From assembly GCF_021228125.1 (NCBI RefSeq), contig NZ_JAJQQS010000002.1, forward strand, positions 434,001 through 498,000: a DNA stretch of 64,000 nucleotides, written 5' to 3'. The position numbers and the translations under genes were made by a program. This document shows positions 1-11,176 of the stretch, in pieces. The notes below the pieces were generated by a model. It searched no databases and was not told where the DNA came from. It saw nothing but the letters and a program-made list of their open reading frames with translations. Numbering within the stretch: position 1 is the stretch's first letter; the number at the start of each line of letters is the position of its first letter. The stretch is from Streptomyces albireticuli (lineage in GTDB: Bacteria; Actinomycetota; Actinomycetes; Streptomycetales; Streptomycetaceae).

Positions 1-212
1 CGGTCCGTCAGCAGTTCGTCCGCCAGGTCGCGGAGGGTGACCGGGCCCCGGGCGATCCTGCGGAGCGCCTTGACGCGGAAGAAGCTCATGCCGAGCGCCT
101 CGACGACCTCCTTGCGGCGTTCGTTGCCGCCGAGGACGATCTGCCGGATGTTGCCCCAGGCGCGCTCGGCGGCGCTCGGCGGGGGCGGGGTCGAGGGCGG
201 GTGCGTGGTCAT
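1..212 (-). CDS. MarR-family transcriptional regulator, C-terminus cut by window edge
   Basis: The start is the ATG at 212-210 on the minus strand, and about 70 residues are readable before the window ends. The translation has a proline-rich N-terminus, then a helix with LGMSFFRVKALRRIA and the start of a winged-helix segment, PVTLRDLADELL. This matches the DNA-binding half of MarR proteins. Its start overlaps the stop of the MFS gene by four bases (ATGA), so the two are translationally coupled and the regulator is the downstream gene. Such pairs usually encode an efflux pump and its own ligand-responsive repressor. The inducer is not visible. The remaining sequence lies outside the window. 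Confidence 0.8.
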   Translation of the reverse strand, partial: MTTHPPSTPPPPSAAERAWGNIRQIVLGGNERRKEVVEALGMSFFRVKALRRIARGPVTLRDLADELLTD

Positions 213-1666
213 GGTGTCGTCACCGGGATCCTGGTCCGTTCGGGGTCGAGGCGGGCAGCCGTCCGCTCGGCCGTGCCGGCGGCCCAGCGGCCGGTGGTGA
301 GGGTACCGAGCAGCAGGACGGCCGCGCCGCAGCCCGCGATGATCCACCAGCCGGTGAGCCGGAGCCCGGCGGCGACCGCCGCGCCGATCACGGCGACGCC
401 GAGCGTGCTGCCGACCTGCCGGCTGGTCGACGCCACCGCCGCGGCCACCCCGGCCCGGGAACGCGGCATGCCGGAGACCGCGGTGTTCGTTATCGGCGCG
501 TTGACCAGGCCGAAGCCGATGCCGAAGAGCACATAGGCGGTGATCATCGTGAGGTCGGAGGAGTACGCGTCGAAGCCCGCGAACATCACGCCGCTGGCCG
601 TCATCGCCACCCCGGCGAGCAGCAGCGGCAGCCGGGGGCCACGGGAGCCCACCAGCCGGCCGGAGACCGGTGCGAAGACCAGGCACATGGCGGCCATCGG
701 CAGCATGTACAGGCCGGCGTCGAGCGCCGAGAGACCGCGCTGGTCCTGGAGGTAGAGGGTGTTGAGGAAGAGGAAGCCGCCGAGCGCCGCGAAGGCGCTG
801 ACCGCGATCACCGTGGCGCCGCTGAACGGGGCGCTGCGGAAGAAGCCGAGCTCGACGAGGGGCTCCGCGCGCCGCCGCTCGTAGACCAGCAGTCCGGCGA
901 GCGAGCCCGCGGTGACGGCGAAGCAGCCCAGGATCAGGGGTGAGGTCCAGCCCGCCTCGGCGCCCTCGATGATCCCGTACGTCAGCGAGCCGAGCAGGGC
1001 GATCACCAGCAGCTGGCCGACCGGGTCCACCCGGCGCGGCCGGGGGGCGCGCGACTCGGGGACGTAGCGGGCGGTCATCACCAGGGCCGCCAGGCCGACC
1101 GGCAGATTGATCCAGAAGATCGAGCGCCAGCCGACGGACTCCACGAGCACACCGCCCACGATCGGCCCGGCGGCCATGCTGAGGCCGACGACGCCACCCC
1201 ACACCCCGATCGCGCGGGCCCGCTCCCGGGGGTCCGTGAAGGTGTTGGTGATGATCGACATCGCGACGGGGTTGAGCATCGAGCCGCCCACGGCCTGGAC
1301 CATCCGGAAGACGACCAGCCACGTCAGGCCCGGCGCGAGGCTGCACAGCAGCGAGCCGAGGGTGAACAGCACGAGGCCGGTCCGGAATATCCGTCTGCGG
1401 CCGATCCGGTCGGCGGTCGAGCCGGCCAGCATCAGCAGCGAGGCGAGGACGAGCGTGTAGGCGTCGATCGTCCACTGGAGGCCGGCGACCGAGGTGTGGA
1501 GATCCCGCCGCATGGACGGCAGGGCGACGTTGAGGATCGTGTTGTCGAGGCTGACGATCAGCAGGCTGGTGCAGCAGATGCCCAGCACCAGCAGGCGCCG
1601 GCGGCGGGAGAGCGGTCCGGGGGAGGGGGTGGGCGGTACGTCGAGCGGTACGGAGGGCTCCGTCAT
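209..1666 (-). CDS. MFS multidrug exporter, DHA2 (EmrB/QacA) type
   Basis: This 485-residue integral membrane protein has the hydrophobic periodicity of a 14-helix DHA2 drug:proton antiporter. TM1 carries the typical SLDNTILNVALPSM segment and the cytoplasmic loop after TM2 carries the MFS signature DRIGRRR. A motif-C-like glycine-rich helix (GVVGLSMAAGPIVGG) supports an antiporter. The length fits the family. It is predicted to export small hydrophobic compounds or drugs using the proton gradient; the substrate cannot be read from sequence. It is coupled by ATGA to the downstream MarR gene. A 22-bp imperfect palindrome just upstream is a candidate operator. Confidence 0.85.
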   Translation of the reverse strand: MTEPSVPLDVPPTPSPGPLSRRRRLLVLGICCTSLLIVSLDNTILNVALPSMRRDLHTSVAGLQWTIDAYTLVLASLLMLAGSTADRIGRRRIFRTGLVLFTLGSLLCSLAPGLTWLVVFRMVQAVGGSMLNPVAMSIITNTFTDPRERARAIGVWGGVVGLSMAAGPIVGGVLVESVGWRSIFWINLPVGLAALVMTARYVPESRAPRPRRVDPVGQLLVIALLGSLTYGIIEGAEAGWTSPLILGCFAVTAGSLAGLLVYERRRAEPLVELGFFRSAPFSGATVIAVSAFAALGGFLFLNTLYLQDQRGLSALDAGLYMLPMAAMCLVFAPVSGRLVGSRGPRLPLLLAGVAMTASGVMFAGFDAYSSDLTMITAYVLFGIGFGLVNAPITNTAVSGMPRSRAGVAAAVASTSRQVGSTLGVAVIGAAVAAGLRLTGWWIIAGCGAAVLLLGTLTTGRWAAGTAERTAARLDPERTRIPVTTP

Positions 1667-1681
1667 GCGGCACCACCAGAA

Positions 1682-1703
1682 TTAGTTGTACGAGTCCAAT
1701 TAA
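1682..1703. promoter_or_regulatory. Imperfect palindrome, candidate MarR operator
   Basis: The two arms TTAGTTGTAC and GTCCAATTAA are separated by two bases and match at eight of ten positions. This AT-rich palindrome lies in an otherwise GC-rich intergenic stretch, 15 bases upstream of the MFS start. Its size and composition are typical of MarR dimer sites. Binding by the coupled MarR regulator is inferred. Confidence 0.5.
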
Positions 1704-1743
1704 TTTCAGCCTACAGCCGAAGGAGCCGTACCGGTACGGGACA

Positions 1744-2904
1744 ATGGGAGGTATGACCAATGACGCCGCCTCGCCGTACGCGCCGCTCGCCATCGGCCCG
1801 CACACCCTGTGGCCGCCGGTGGTGCTGGCCCCCATGGCGGGCATCACCAACGCGCCGTTCCGCACCCTGTGCAGGGAGTTCTCCGGCGGCAAGGGCATCT
1901 TCGTCAGCGAGATGATCACCACCCGGGCGCTCGTCGAGCGGGACGCCAAGACGATGCGGCTGATCCACTTCGACGCCTCGGAGAAGCCGCGCTCGATCCA
2001 GCTCTACGGGGTGGACCCGGTGACCGTCGGCCGGGCCGTCCGCATGATCGTGGACGAGGACCTGGCCGATCACATCGACCTCAACTTCGGCTGCCCCGTC
2101 CCCAAGGTCACCCGCAAGGGCGGCGGCGCCGCGATGCCGTACAAGCGCAACCTCATGCGCGCGATCCTGCGCGAGGCGGTCGGCAACGCCGGCGCCCTGC
2201 CGGTCACCATGAAGATGCGCAAGGGCATCGACGACGACCACATGACCTACCTGGAGGCCGGGCGGATCGCGGTCGAGGAGGGCGTCACGGCCATCGCGCT
2301 GCACGGCCGTACGGCCGCCCAGCACTACGGCGGCACGGCCGACTGGGACTCCATCGCCCGGCTGAAGGAGTCCGTGCCCGAGATACCGGTTCTCGGGAAC
2401 GGCGACATCTGGTCGGCGGAGGACGCCGTGCGGATGGTGCGCGAGACGGGCTGCGACGGCGTGGTCGTCGGCCGCGGCTGCCTGGGCCGGCCCTGGCTCT
2501 TCGGCGACCTGGTGGCCGCCTTCGAGCACGGCGGCGCCCCCACGGCGCCCACGTTCCGCGAGGTCGCCGCCGTGATGGTGCGCCACGCGCGGCTGCTGGG
2601 GGAGTGGCTGGAGAGCGAGGAGCGCGGTGTCATCGACTTCCGCAAGCACGTCGCCTGGTACACCAAGGGCTTCTCGGTCGGCTCGGACATGCGGAAGAAG
2701 CTCGCGATCGCCTCATCTCTGGACGAACTGGACGCTCTTCTGAGCGAGCTCGATCTGGACCAGCCGTGGCCCGTCGGCGCGGACGGCCCCCGTGGCCGCA
2801 CGTCCGGCCGTGACCGGGTGGTCCTTCCGGAGGGCTGGCTGGACGATCCGTACGCCTGTGTGGCCGTGAGCGCGGACGCCGAACTTGACACTTCCGGCGG
2901 CTGA
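1744..2904 (+). CDS. dus: tRNA-dihydrouridine synthase (DusB type)
   Basis: This FMN-dependent enzyme reduces uridine to dihydrouridine in the D-loop of tRNAs. The 386-residue product has the TIM-barrel start VVLAPMAGITNAPFR, the substrate loop LNFGCPVPKVTRKGGGAA (with the catalytic Cys of NFGCP), the FMN-contact segments MKMRKGIDD and HGRTAAQHYGG, and the NGDIWS and GRGCLGRPW motifs near residues 220-250. The C-terminus has the usual helical tRNA-binding domain. The start is uncertain. ATG 1744 has only a weak ribosome site, while ATG 1753 sits directly after GGGAGGT. The transcript may have a very short leader. A strong terminator follows. Confidence 0.92.
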   Translation: MGGMTNDAASPYAPLAIGPHTLWPPVVLAPMAGITNAPFRTLCREFSGGKGIFVSEMITTRALVERDAKTMRLIHFDASEKPRSIQLYGVDPVTVGRAVRMIVDEDLADHIDLNFGCPVPKVTRKGGGAAMPYKRNLMRAILREAVGNAGALPVTMKMRKGIDDDHMTYLEAGRIAVEEGVTAIALHGRTAAQHYGGTADWDSIARLKESVPEIPVLGNGDIWSAEDAVRMVRETGCDGVVVGRGCLGRPWLFGDLVAAFEHGGAPTAPTFREVAAVMVRHARLLGEWLESEERGVIDFRKHVAWYTKGFSVGSDMRKKLAIASSLDELDALLSELDLDQPWPVGADGPRGRTSGRDRVVLPEGWLDDPYACVAVSADAELDTSGG

Positions 2905-2975
2905 GGGCGCGTGATTCTCGCCACCCCTGATCAGGGGTGCGCTCAGATGAGCGGCTGAGACCGGTCTGCATCTTC

Positions 2976-3004
2976 AGAAGGGTGGCACTCCGTGCCACCC
3001 TTCT
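2976..3004 (+). terminator. Intrinsic terminator after dus
   Basis: A perfect 13-bp stem (AGAAGGGTGGCAC with its complement) closes a three-base loop and is followed by a short T-rich stretch (TTGCTTTCATTTC). It insulates dus from ppdK. Confidence 0.85.
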
Positions 3005-3293
3005 TGCTTTCATTTCTTGACGACACCCGATGGCGGATGGCGGTTTTTGTCGACGGTGCGTGCTTGCGTGGATGCTCTTTGTCATCCTGGCTTCAGATGT
3101 CGAAGAACGGGCTGAAGGCGCCTTTGCCGGAGCGTGACTTTCGATCTGACGGCAGACGGGTGGTTACAGCCCTATGACCGTGGAGTGGACCTCCTCAGAA
3201 TCCTTCGATCTGGGTACGCTCCCCGCCGTCAGCCCGTTTGAGCACGCCCTCCCCCACCTGAGTACGGGGGGACCCAATGAGGAGTCGAGTCCC

Positions 3294-6008
<2,715 letters not shown>

Positions 6009-6120
6009 TCCGGGCGGGGTGGCCTGCGGCCTGCGGGGCGTCTCCTGCGGGCCGTCTGCGGCCTGCGGCGGGAGCTCCCTGCGGTCGCGTCCTCAATCGC
6101 CGGACGGGCTGGATGTGCTG

Positions 6121-6156
6121 CGGGCCGGAGACCACCCGCGGGTGGTCTCCGGCCCG
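6121..6156. terminator. 36-bp perfect palindrome downstream of ppdK
   Basis: Each 18-base half (beginning CGGGCCGGAGACCACCCG) is the exact reverse complement of the other. It can form an extremely stable hairpin. There is no T-run, as is common for Streptomyces terminators. A Streptomyces spacer motif (CGCCGGACGGGCTGG) lies just upstream. Confidence 0.7.
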
Positions 6157-6344
6157 TCAGGCGAGTGAGGGCCGAGTGCGACGCCTGTCAGGGGCGCGGG
6201 GCCGACTCGTCCGGCACATGAGGACGGTGTCCACGCGCTGTCAGGGGCCCTCTGTCCGGGCCCGCCTGGGGGCGCGTGTGGTGCTCTCGTCAGGGGCCCG
6301 TGAGGGCAAGGCCCGCACGTGAGGCATGCGTACCAGCCCTATCA

Positions 6345-6469
6345 GGGGCGCGGGGAACCGCGCGACCAGCCCCCACCGGCCTGCGGGTGAGGAGGGGCCT
6401 GGATGACCGAGTGGCCGGCTCCATCGAAGGGGCGCGGGGAACCGCGCGAGTGGCCCCGCCGGCCCGCGG
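6345..6469. repeat. Two copies of a Streptomyces small intergenic repeat
   Basis: The first copy spans 6345-6386 and the second 6429-6469. Both begin GGGGCGCGGGGAACCGCGCG and end with GGCCTGCGG or GGCCCGCGG. Shorter relatives occur at about 6187 and 6240. This motif is recurrent in Streptomyces spacers. Each copy is internally self-complementary. Confidence 0.7.
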
Positions 6470-6611
6470 TCGGGGAAGGGGCGGGGACGTGTGCCCGGCC
6501 CCGACCGGCCCGGGCTCGGGGCAGGAACCCCCGTGCCGTGTCAGGCGGTAACCCGTGCGTAACGCCTGCGCCGTGGGCGTGGCGCGGCCCCGCCGGACGG
6601 CGGCACGGCGA

Positions 6612-6643
6612 AGGGGCGGCGCCCGTGCGGGAGCGCCGCCCCT
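6612..6643 (+). terminator. Hairpin with T-rich tail
   Basis: The arms AGGGGCGGCGC (6612-6622) and GCGCCGCCCCT (6633-6643) are perfect complements with a 10-base loop, followed by CTTTACT. It closes the spacer before the regulator. Confidence 0.55.
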
Positions 6644-6898
6644 CTTTACTCCCCCACCGGGAGTTGTTGCCGCCCGCATCGGCTCGGGCGGCAACTCGCA
6701 TACTCAGCGGCCGCTTTTTCGCCCGCCACCCCCCACGGGAACGAGCGGAGGCGGCCCTGAGTGCGTGAATAGCATTTCGCTTCCGACATGTTCCGCGCGA
6801 GTCCTTTCAACTGTGGCCAAAAGGGCGTGGTAACAGCTCGTATCGGTGTGCATACTCAGTGAGCGGGGGGTGGTTGCGATGTCTCATGTGGGGGTTTG

Positions 6899-7942
6899 GT
6901 GCTGCGCGTCCATTTCACGGGACTCGATCTGGCCCGGTTGCGCCTGGCCGGAGACCCGGACGCACTCTGGGAATCCGTATTGAGCCTGCACCGACTCCGG
7001 GACAAACAAGGCGAGTCGATCTTCGGTGATTGGCGGTCGGAAACCCGGGCTCGGTTGAATGGTGAAACGCGGCTTCTCGCGCCGCTGGTTCCCTCCCGCG
7101 GCTATTTTCCGGACTTCCTCACGCCGCCCGAAGGCGTACTCGGACTCGACTCGGGCATGCAGGCGCTGCGCGAGACGCCCCCGGAGCGGGTCCACCAGGA
7201 GCTCGGCCGGCTCTCCACCGTCCGCACCCTCCCGGCTTGGATACGATCCATGGCGGAGGGCGACTCCCGGGCCTTCGCCAAGCTGACCGGCGCGCTCCAG
7301 GCGTACCACGAGGCGGCCATCGCGCCCTACTGGTCCCACATCCAGGCCCAGATAGAGGCGGACCGCGCGGTGCGCGGCCGGGCCCTCCTCGACGGCGGCG
7401 CCGACGCCCTGCTGTCCTCCCTGCCGCCGATGATGCGCTGGCGGGCACCGGTCCTGGAGGCCGACTACCCCGTCGACCGGGACATCCACCTGGGCGGCCG
7501 GGGGCTGCTCCTCGTGCCCTCCTTCTTCTGCCGGCGCACACCGGTCACCTACGTCAACCCCGATCTGGCCCCCGTGCTCGTCTACCCCGCCCGGCACATG
7601 GCGGAGTGCGCGCCCGCCGAGGTCGCGGCCCCCCGCTCGCTGGGCAAGCTGGTGGGCCACACCCGCTCGGCCGTCCTCGGCTCGATCGGCGGCGGCTGCA
7701 CCACCAGCGAGCTCGCCCGCCGCGTCGGGGTGTCCGCCGCCTCCGCCAGCCAGCACGCCGGGGTGCTGCGCGAGGCCGGCCTGGTGCTGACCCTGCGCAA
7801 CGGCAGCGCCGTGATGCACACCCTCACCCCCCTGGGCGCGGCGCTGCTGCGCGGCGGGCACCGCGGCCCGCAGGGCCGGACCAGGGTGCAGCCCGTGGCT
7901 CAGTCGTCGATCCCCGAGCGCTCGACGCCCGCCACGATGTAG
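6899..7942 (+). CDS. ArsR-like winged-helix transcriptional regulator
   Basis: The 347-residue protein has a long N-terminal region of unknown function (residues 1-250, starting LRVHFTGLDLARLRLAG). A C-terminal winged helix follows, with TSELARRVGVSAASASQHAGVLREAGLV as recognition-helix region (about residues 262-290). This layout is common among actinobacterial ArsR-type regulators with a large effector domain. No metal-binding Cys cluster is seen, so metal sensing is unlikely. GTG 6899 gives the usual family start and follows GGGGG; TTG 6896 is an alternative. The last 14 codons overlap the 3' end of the convergent ABC permease gene, so the two transcripts are antisense there. The target is unknown. 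Confidence 0.7.
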   Translation: MLRVHFTGLDLARLRLAGDPDALWESVLSLHRLRDKQGESIFGDWRSETRARLNGETRLLAPLVPSRGYFPDFLTPPEGVLGLDSGMQALRETPPERVHQELGRLSTVRTLPAWIRSMAEGDSRAFAKLTGALQAYHEAAIAPYWSHIQAQIEADRAVRGRALLDGGADALLSSLPPMMRWRAPVLEADYPVDRDIHLGGRGLLLVPSFFCRRTPVTYVNPDLAPVLVYPARHMAECAPAEVAAPRSLGKLVGHTRSAVLGSIGGGCTTSELARRVGVSAASASQHAGVLREAGLVLTLRNGSAVMHTLTPLGAALLRGGHRGPQGRTRVQPVAQSSIPERSTPATM

Positions 7943-8775
7943 CGCTGGAGCAGCAGGAACACCAGGAGCAGCGGGACGATCGAGACGGTCGCCGCCACGA
8001 ACAGCTCGTGGAGGTTGATCGTCTGCGCGGTGGTGAAGGTCGACAGGGCGACCTGCGCCGTCCATGAGCTCCGGCCCTGGCCGATGACCAGCGGCCACAG
8101 GAAGGAGTTCCAGGCGCCGATGAAGACGATCGTGCCGATCGCCGCGAACACCGGCCGGGAGTTGGGCACGACCACCCGCCAGTACGTGCGCCAGTAACCG
8201 AGCCCGTCGACCTGGGCGGCGTCCTCCAGCTCGCGCGGGAAGCCCAGGAAGTACTGACGGAAGACGAAGCAGGCGAAGGCGCTGAACAGCGTCGGCACGA
8301 TCAGCCCGCGCAGGGTCGACACCCAGCCCAGCGAGGAGACGAGCACGAAGGACGGCACGAAGGTGACGGCCGCCGGGACCATCAGGGTGCCCAGGATCGC
8401 GTAGAAGACGGCGTTCGCGTGCCGGTAGGGGATACGGGCCAGTCCGTACCCCGCGAGCGAGGCGAGCAGCAGGGTCCCGGCGGTCGTGGCCACCGCGATC
8501 AGCGAGGAGTTCAGCAGCGCGTGCGCCATCGGCACGTCCGGGTCGGCGAACAGCTCGCGCACGTTCGACCAGTGGGGGCGGCGAGGGAAGAACGTCCAGT
8601 CGGCGGCGGTGATCTCCTCCTCGGAGGCGAGGCCGTTGCGGACGAGGAGGTAGAAGGGGATCAGGAACAGCGCGCCCAGCGCGATCAGCAGCACCAGCCG
8701 CAGGGCCCGCCCGGCACGTACGAGGGCGTCGTCGGTCGTCCTGGCCGGGCTGGTCCGTCCGGTCTTCGCGGGCAT
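7900..8775 (-). CDS. Carbohydrate ABC transporter permease (MalG type)
   Basis: This 291-residue inner-membrane subunit of a CUT1-family sugar importer has six predicted helices. The cytoplasmic EAA loop that contacts the ATPase is visible as LEDAAQVDGLGYWRTYWRVV (about residues 187-206). The start ATG 8775 is chosen because GAGAGGAG precedes it; an upstream ATG five codons earlier lacks this. The gene is last in the operon after the solute-binding protein and the MalF-type permease. Its 3' end overlaps the convergent regulator by 43 bases. No ATP-binding subunit is encoded nearby. Streptomyces CUT1 importers generally share the multitask ATPase MsiK, so that partner is inferred. Confidence 0.88.
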   Translation of the reverse strand: MPAKTGRTSPARTTDDALVRAGRALRLVLLIALGALFLIPFYLLVRNGLASEEEITAADWTFFPRRPHWSNVRELFADPDVPMAHALLNSSLIAVATTAGTLLLASLAGYGLARIPYRHANAVFYAILGTLMVPAAVTFVPSFVLVSSLGWVSTLRGLIVPTLFSAFACFVFRQYFLGFPRELEDAAQVDGLGYWRTYWRVVVPNSRPVFAAIGTIVFIGAWNSFLWPLVIGQGRSSWTAQVALSTFTTAQTINLHELFVAATVSIVPLLLVFLLLQRYIVAGVERSGIDD

Positions 8776-8796
8776 TCTCACTCCTCTCACTTCTTC

Positions 8797-9792
8797 TCAC
8801 TCCTCCTTGCGGCCGAGCCCGGACACCCGGGCCTGAACGACGGTCACCACCGCGATGATCAGCGCCAGGATCACGGCGCCCGCGCTGCCCAGGCCCAGGT
8901 CCTGCCCCTGCCCGAGCGCGGTGTAGTAGAGGTAGACCAGCGGCGGCCGGGCGTAAGGCGGGTAACCGCGGCTGTCCGACAGCAGGTTGTAGAACTCGTC
9001 GAACGCCTGGAAGGCGCCCACCACCAGCAGCAGCACCACGGCGACCGACGTGGCCCGCAGCGCGGGGAAGGTGATGTGCCGGAACGTCTGCCAGCCGGGC
9101 CGGGCGCCGTCGAGCGCCGCCGCCTCGTACAGCCGCACCGGGACGCGCTGGAGCCCGGCCAGGAACAGCACCATGTAGAAGCCGGCCTGGAGCCACAGCC
9201 GCACGGTGACGATGACGAGCCAGTACCAGGGCGGATCCGTCGAGGCCAGCCAGGCGACCGGCTCGGCCCCGAACCAGCCGAGCACGGTATTGGCCAGACC
9301 GAAGCGCACGCCGTTGAAGACCGACAGCTTCCAGACCATCGCGGCGACGACGTACGAGCAGGCGGCCGGCAGGAAGAAGACGGAGCGGAAGAACGCCTGG
9401 GCGAAGCGCAGCCGGTTCACGGCCAGGGCCAGGCCGAGGGAGAGGGCGTAGGTGGCGGGCACGATGAAGGCGGTGAAGACCGCGAAGGTCACCAGCGAGG
9501 AACGGAAGGCCGGATCGCCCAGCATCGCCGTGTAGTTGCCGAGCCCGACGAAGTCGGTGGGGGAGACGGTGTTGTGGGCGTCGAAGAGGCTGAGGTACAC
9601 ACTCCAGGCCAGCGGTACGTACGTGAACAGGGCGAGCCCCGCTACGAACGGGCCGACGAACGTCCAGAACCAGAAGGCACGGTTCCGTTGCTTGCCAGGG
9701 CGCTTGCCGGGGCGCTTGCCGGGGTGCCTTCCAAGGCGTGCGCCGGGGCGTCGGCCGGGGCTCTTCCGGCGGGTGGTCCCGGGCGCGCTCAT
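8797..9792 (-). CDS. Carbohydrate ABC transporter permease (MalF type)
   Basis: The 331-residue permease has six predicted helices and the EAA loop LYEAAALDGARPGWQTFRHI (about residues 222-241). It pairs with the MalG-type subunit downstream, 21 bases away. Its ATG overlaps the stop of the solute-binding gene (ATGA), showing translational coupling. The first 38 residues are an unusually basic tail with repeats of PGKRPGK and SPGRRPG, encoded by short GC-rich tandem repeats at about 9685-9770. This tail is cytoplasmic and absent from typical MalF-type permeases. Sugar specificity cannot be assigned. Confidence 0.88.
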   Translation of the reverse strand: MSAPGTTRRKSPGRRPGARLGRHPGKRPGKRPGKQRNRAFWFWTFVGPFVAGLALFTYVPLAWSVYLSLFDAHNTVSPTDFVGLGNYTAMLGDPAFRSSLVTFAVFTAFIVPATYALSLGLALAVNRLRFAQAFFRSVFFLPAACSYVVAAMVWKLSVFNGVRFGLANTVLGWFGAEPVAWLASTDPPWYWLVIVTVRLWLQAGFYMVLFLAGLQRVPVRLYEAAALDGARPGWQTFRHITFPALRATSVAVVLLLVVGAFQAFDEFYNLLSDSRGYPPYARPPLVYLYYTALGQGQDLGLGSAGAVILALIIAVVTVVQARVSGLGRKEE

Positions 9793-11054
9793 GCCCGCTT
9801 CCGTACCCGGCGCAGCTCGGCCCCGGCCTTGCGGACGGCCGCCCGCAGCTCGGCCTCGGGGTCGGCGCCGCCCTTGATGACGCGGTTGAGGGCGTCCTGA
9901 TAGGCGGTCCGGCTCGGCGGCGTCCACAGCAGGGGCTGCGCCGCACCGCCGTGCTCCTTGGTGAACCGCACCACCTCCGCCGCCGGGCCCTGCCCCAGCC
10001 GGTCCGCCTTGGCGGCGAGCGAGTTCCGGGCGGGGATGTGGAAGCCGTAGGAGAGCGCGAAGTCCTCCTGGTGGTCCGTGCGGTCGATCCACAGCCACTT
10101 CACGAACGCCTTCGCCGCCTCGCGGTGCTCGCTGCGGGCGCTGACGGCGGCGGTCCACGCCCCGACCGGCACGGCGGGCCTGCCGGCCGGCCCGTCCGGC
10201 GGGAACGGCAGCACCCCGAAGTCGTCACCGAGTTCCTTCCGGATCCGGGGCAGCGCCCACAGCCCGGACCACTGCATCGCGGTGAGCCCCTGGAGGAACG
10301 CGGAGGGGTCGGCCCAGTCCGTGGGGGCGCCCAGCAGCAGCGACTTGTCGGCGTACAGCCGGTGCAGCTTGCCGAGGGTGCGGGCGGCGGCCGGGTCGTC
10401 GAAGCCGACCTCGCCGCGGTCGGTGACGAGGGAGAGCCCGGCGGCGTACAAGGGGGTGCCGTCGAGCGCGCTCGCGCCGCCGTCGTTGCCCAGGAAGAGG
10501 CCCTTGACCTTGCCCGTCGTGAGCTTCCGGGCGGCGTCGATCAGCTCGTCCAGACTGCCGGGCGGCCGCACCCCGGCGTCCCGGAGCATGCTCTTCCGGT
10601 AGTAGAGCAGCTGGGTGTCGACGAGCTGGGGGATGCCCCAGACGCGGCCGTCGTGGGTCTTGGGGGCGAGGACGACCTGGCTGAAGTCGTCCTTGACATC
10701 CTCGATCAGGTCGGTGAGATCGACGACCTGGCCGCCCTGGATCTGGTCCAGGGTCGGTCCGCTGACCTCGAAGACGTCCGGACCGGAGGAGGTCAGCAGG
10801 GCGGCCGCGGTCTGCTGGTCGTAGTTGCCCGGCCGCCACTCGATCCTGACGTCCGCCTTCTCGTAGGCGGCGGCGTACCGGACCACCGCCTGCCGGGTGC
10901 CCGCCTCCCCGTACTGGTGGTACCACTGCGACAGGCGGGGTCCGCTCGAACCCCCGCCGCCGCGCCCGGTGTTCGAGCCGCACGCGGAGCCGAGGGCGCC
11001 GGTGAGGGCGAGGCCGGCCCCGCCGGCCATGAGCTGTCTGCGGCTGATCGGCAT
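9789..11054 (-). CDS. Extracellular sugar-binding lipoprotein of ABC importer
   Basis: This 421-residue solute-binding protein of the CUT1 type begins with a twin-arginine-like signal (ISRRQLMAGGAGLALTG) and a lipobox LGSAC, so it is probably exported by Tat and lipid-anchored. The mature part has the family pattern: an N-terminal lobe start RLSQWYHQYGEAGTRQA, a hinge region with GPDVFEVSG, and a C-terminal GAWTAAVSA segment. ATG 11054 is preceded by GAGGGGAAG. The gene heads an operon with two permeases. The ligand is probably an oligosaccharide but is not identifiable. Its promoter should lie in 11055-11176. Confidence 0.88.
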   Translation of the reverse strand: MPISRRQLMAGGAGLALTGALGSACGSNTGRGGGGSSGPRLSQWYHQYGEAGTRQAVVRYAAAYEKADVRIEWRPGNYDQQTAAALLTSSGPDVFEVSGPTLDQIQGGQVVDLTDLIEDVKDDFSQVVLAPKTHDGRVWGIPQLVDTQLLYYRKSMLRDAGVRPPGSLDELIDAARKLTTGKVKGLFLGNDGGASALDGTPLYAAGLSLVTDRGEVGFDDPAAARTLGKLHRLYADKSLLLGAPTDWADPSAFLQGLTAMQWSGLWALPRIRKELGDDFGVLPFPPDGPAGRPAVPVGAWTAAVSARSEHREAAKAFVKWLWIDRTDHQEDFALSYGFHIPARNSLAAKADRLGQGPAAEVVRFTKEHGGAAQPLLWTPPSRTAYQDALNRVIKGGADPEAELRAAVRKAGAELRRVRKRA

Positions 11055-11176
11055 GTCGGCACTTCCCCTCGCGTCGGGACCGTACGGACCAACGATCAAC
11101 GATGCGAGGGGATTACGACAGAGGGCTTAGCGCCGTGTGCCGGTCGTAGGGCCGGTGCCCGGCGGCCGGACGGCCG

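Larger units (their letters stand above)
6157..6898. other. Repeat-rich intergenic region, no gene
   Basis: No reading frame here has credible family features. The stretch contains fragments of the dispersed motif GGGGCGCGGGG (6187 onward), two fuller repeat copies (6345-6469), a terminator-like hairpin (6612-6643), a hairpin at about 6667-6694 and a less GC-rich leader before the regulator gene. It looks like a recombination-tolerant spacer between core and accessory genes. Confidence 0.6.

Noticed and set aside
6896..7942. Assignment of the regulator as a metal-sensing ArsR/SmtB repressor
   Set aside because: There is no Cys/His metal-site motif in the winged helix, and the long N-terminal domain is unlike small SmtB proteins.
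9685..9770. Short GC tandem repeats as a CRISPR-like array
   Set aside because: Units are about 12 bases without spacers and lie inside the coding frame of the MalF-type permease. No cas genes are present.
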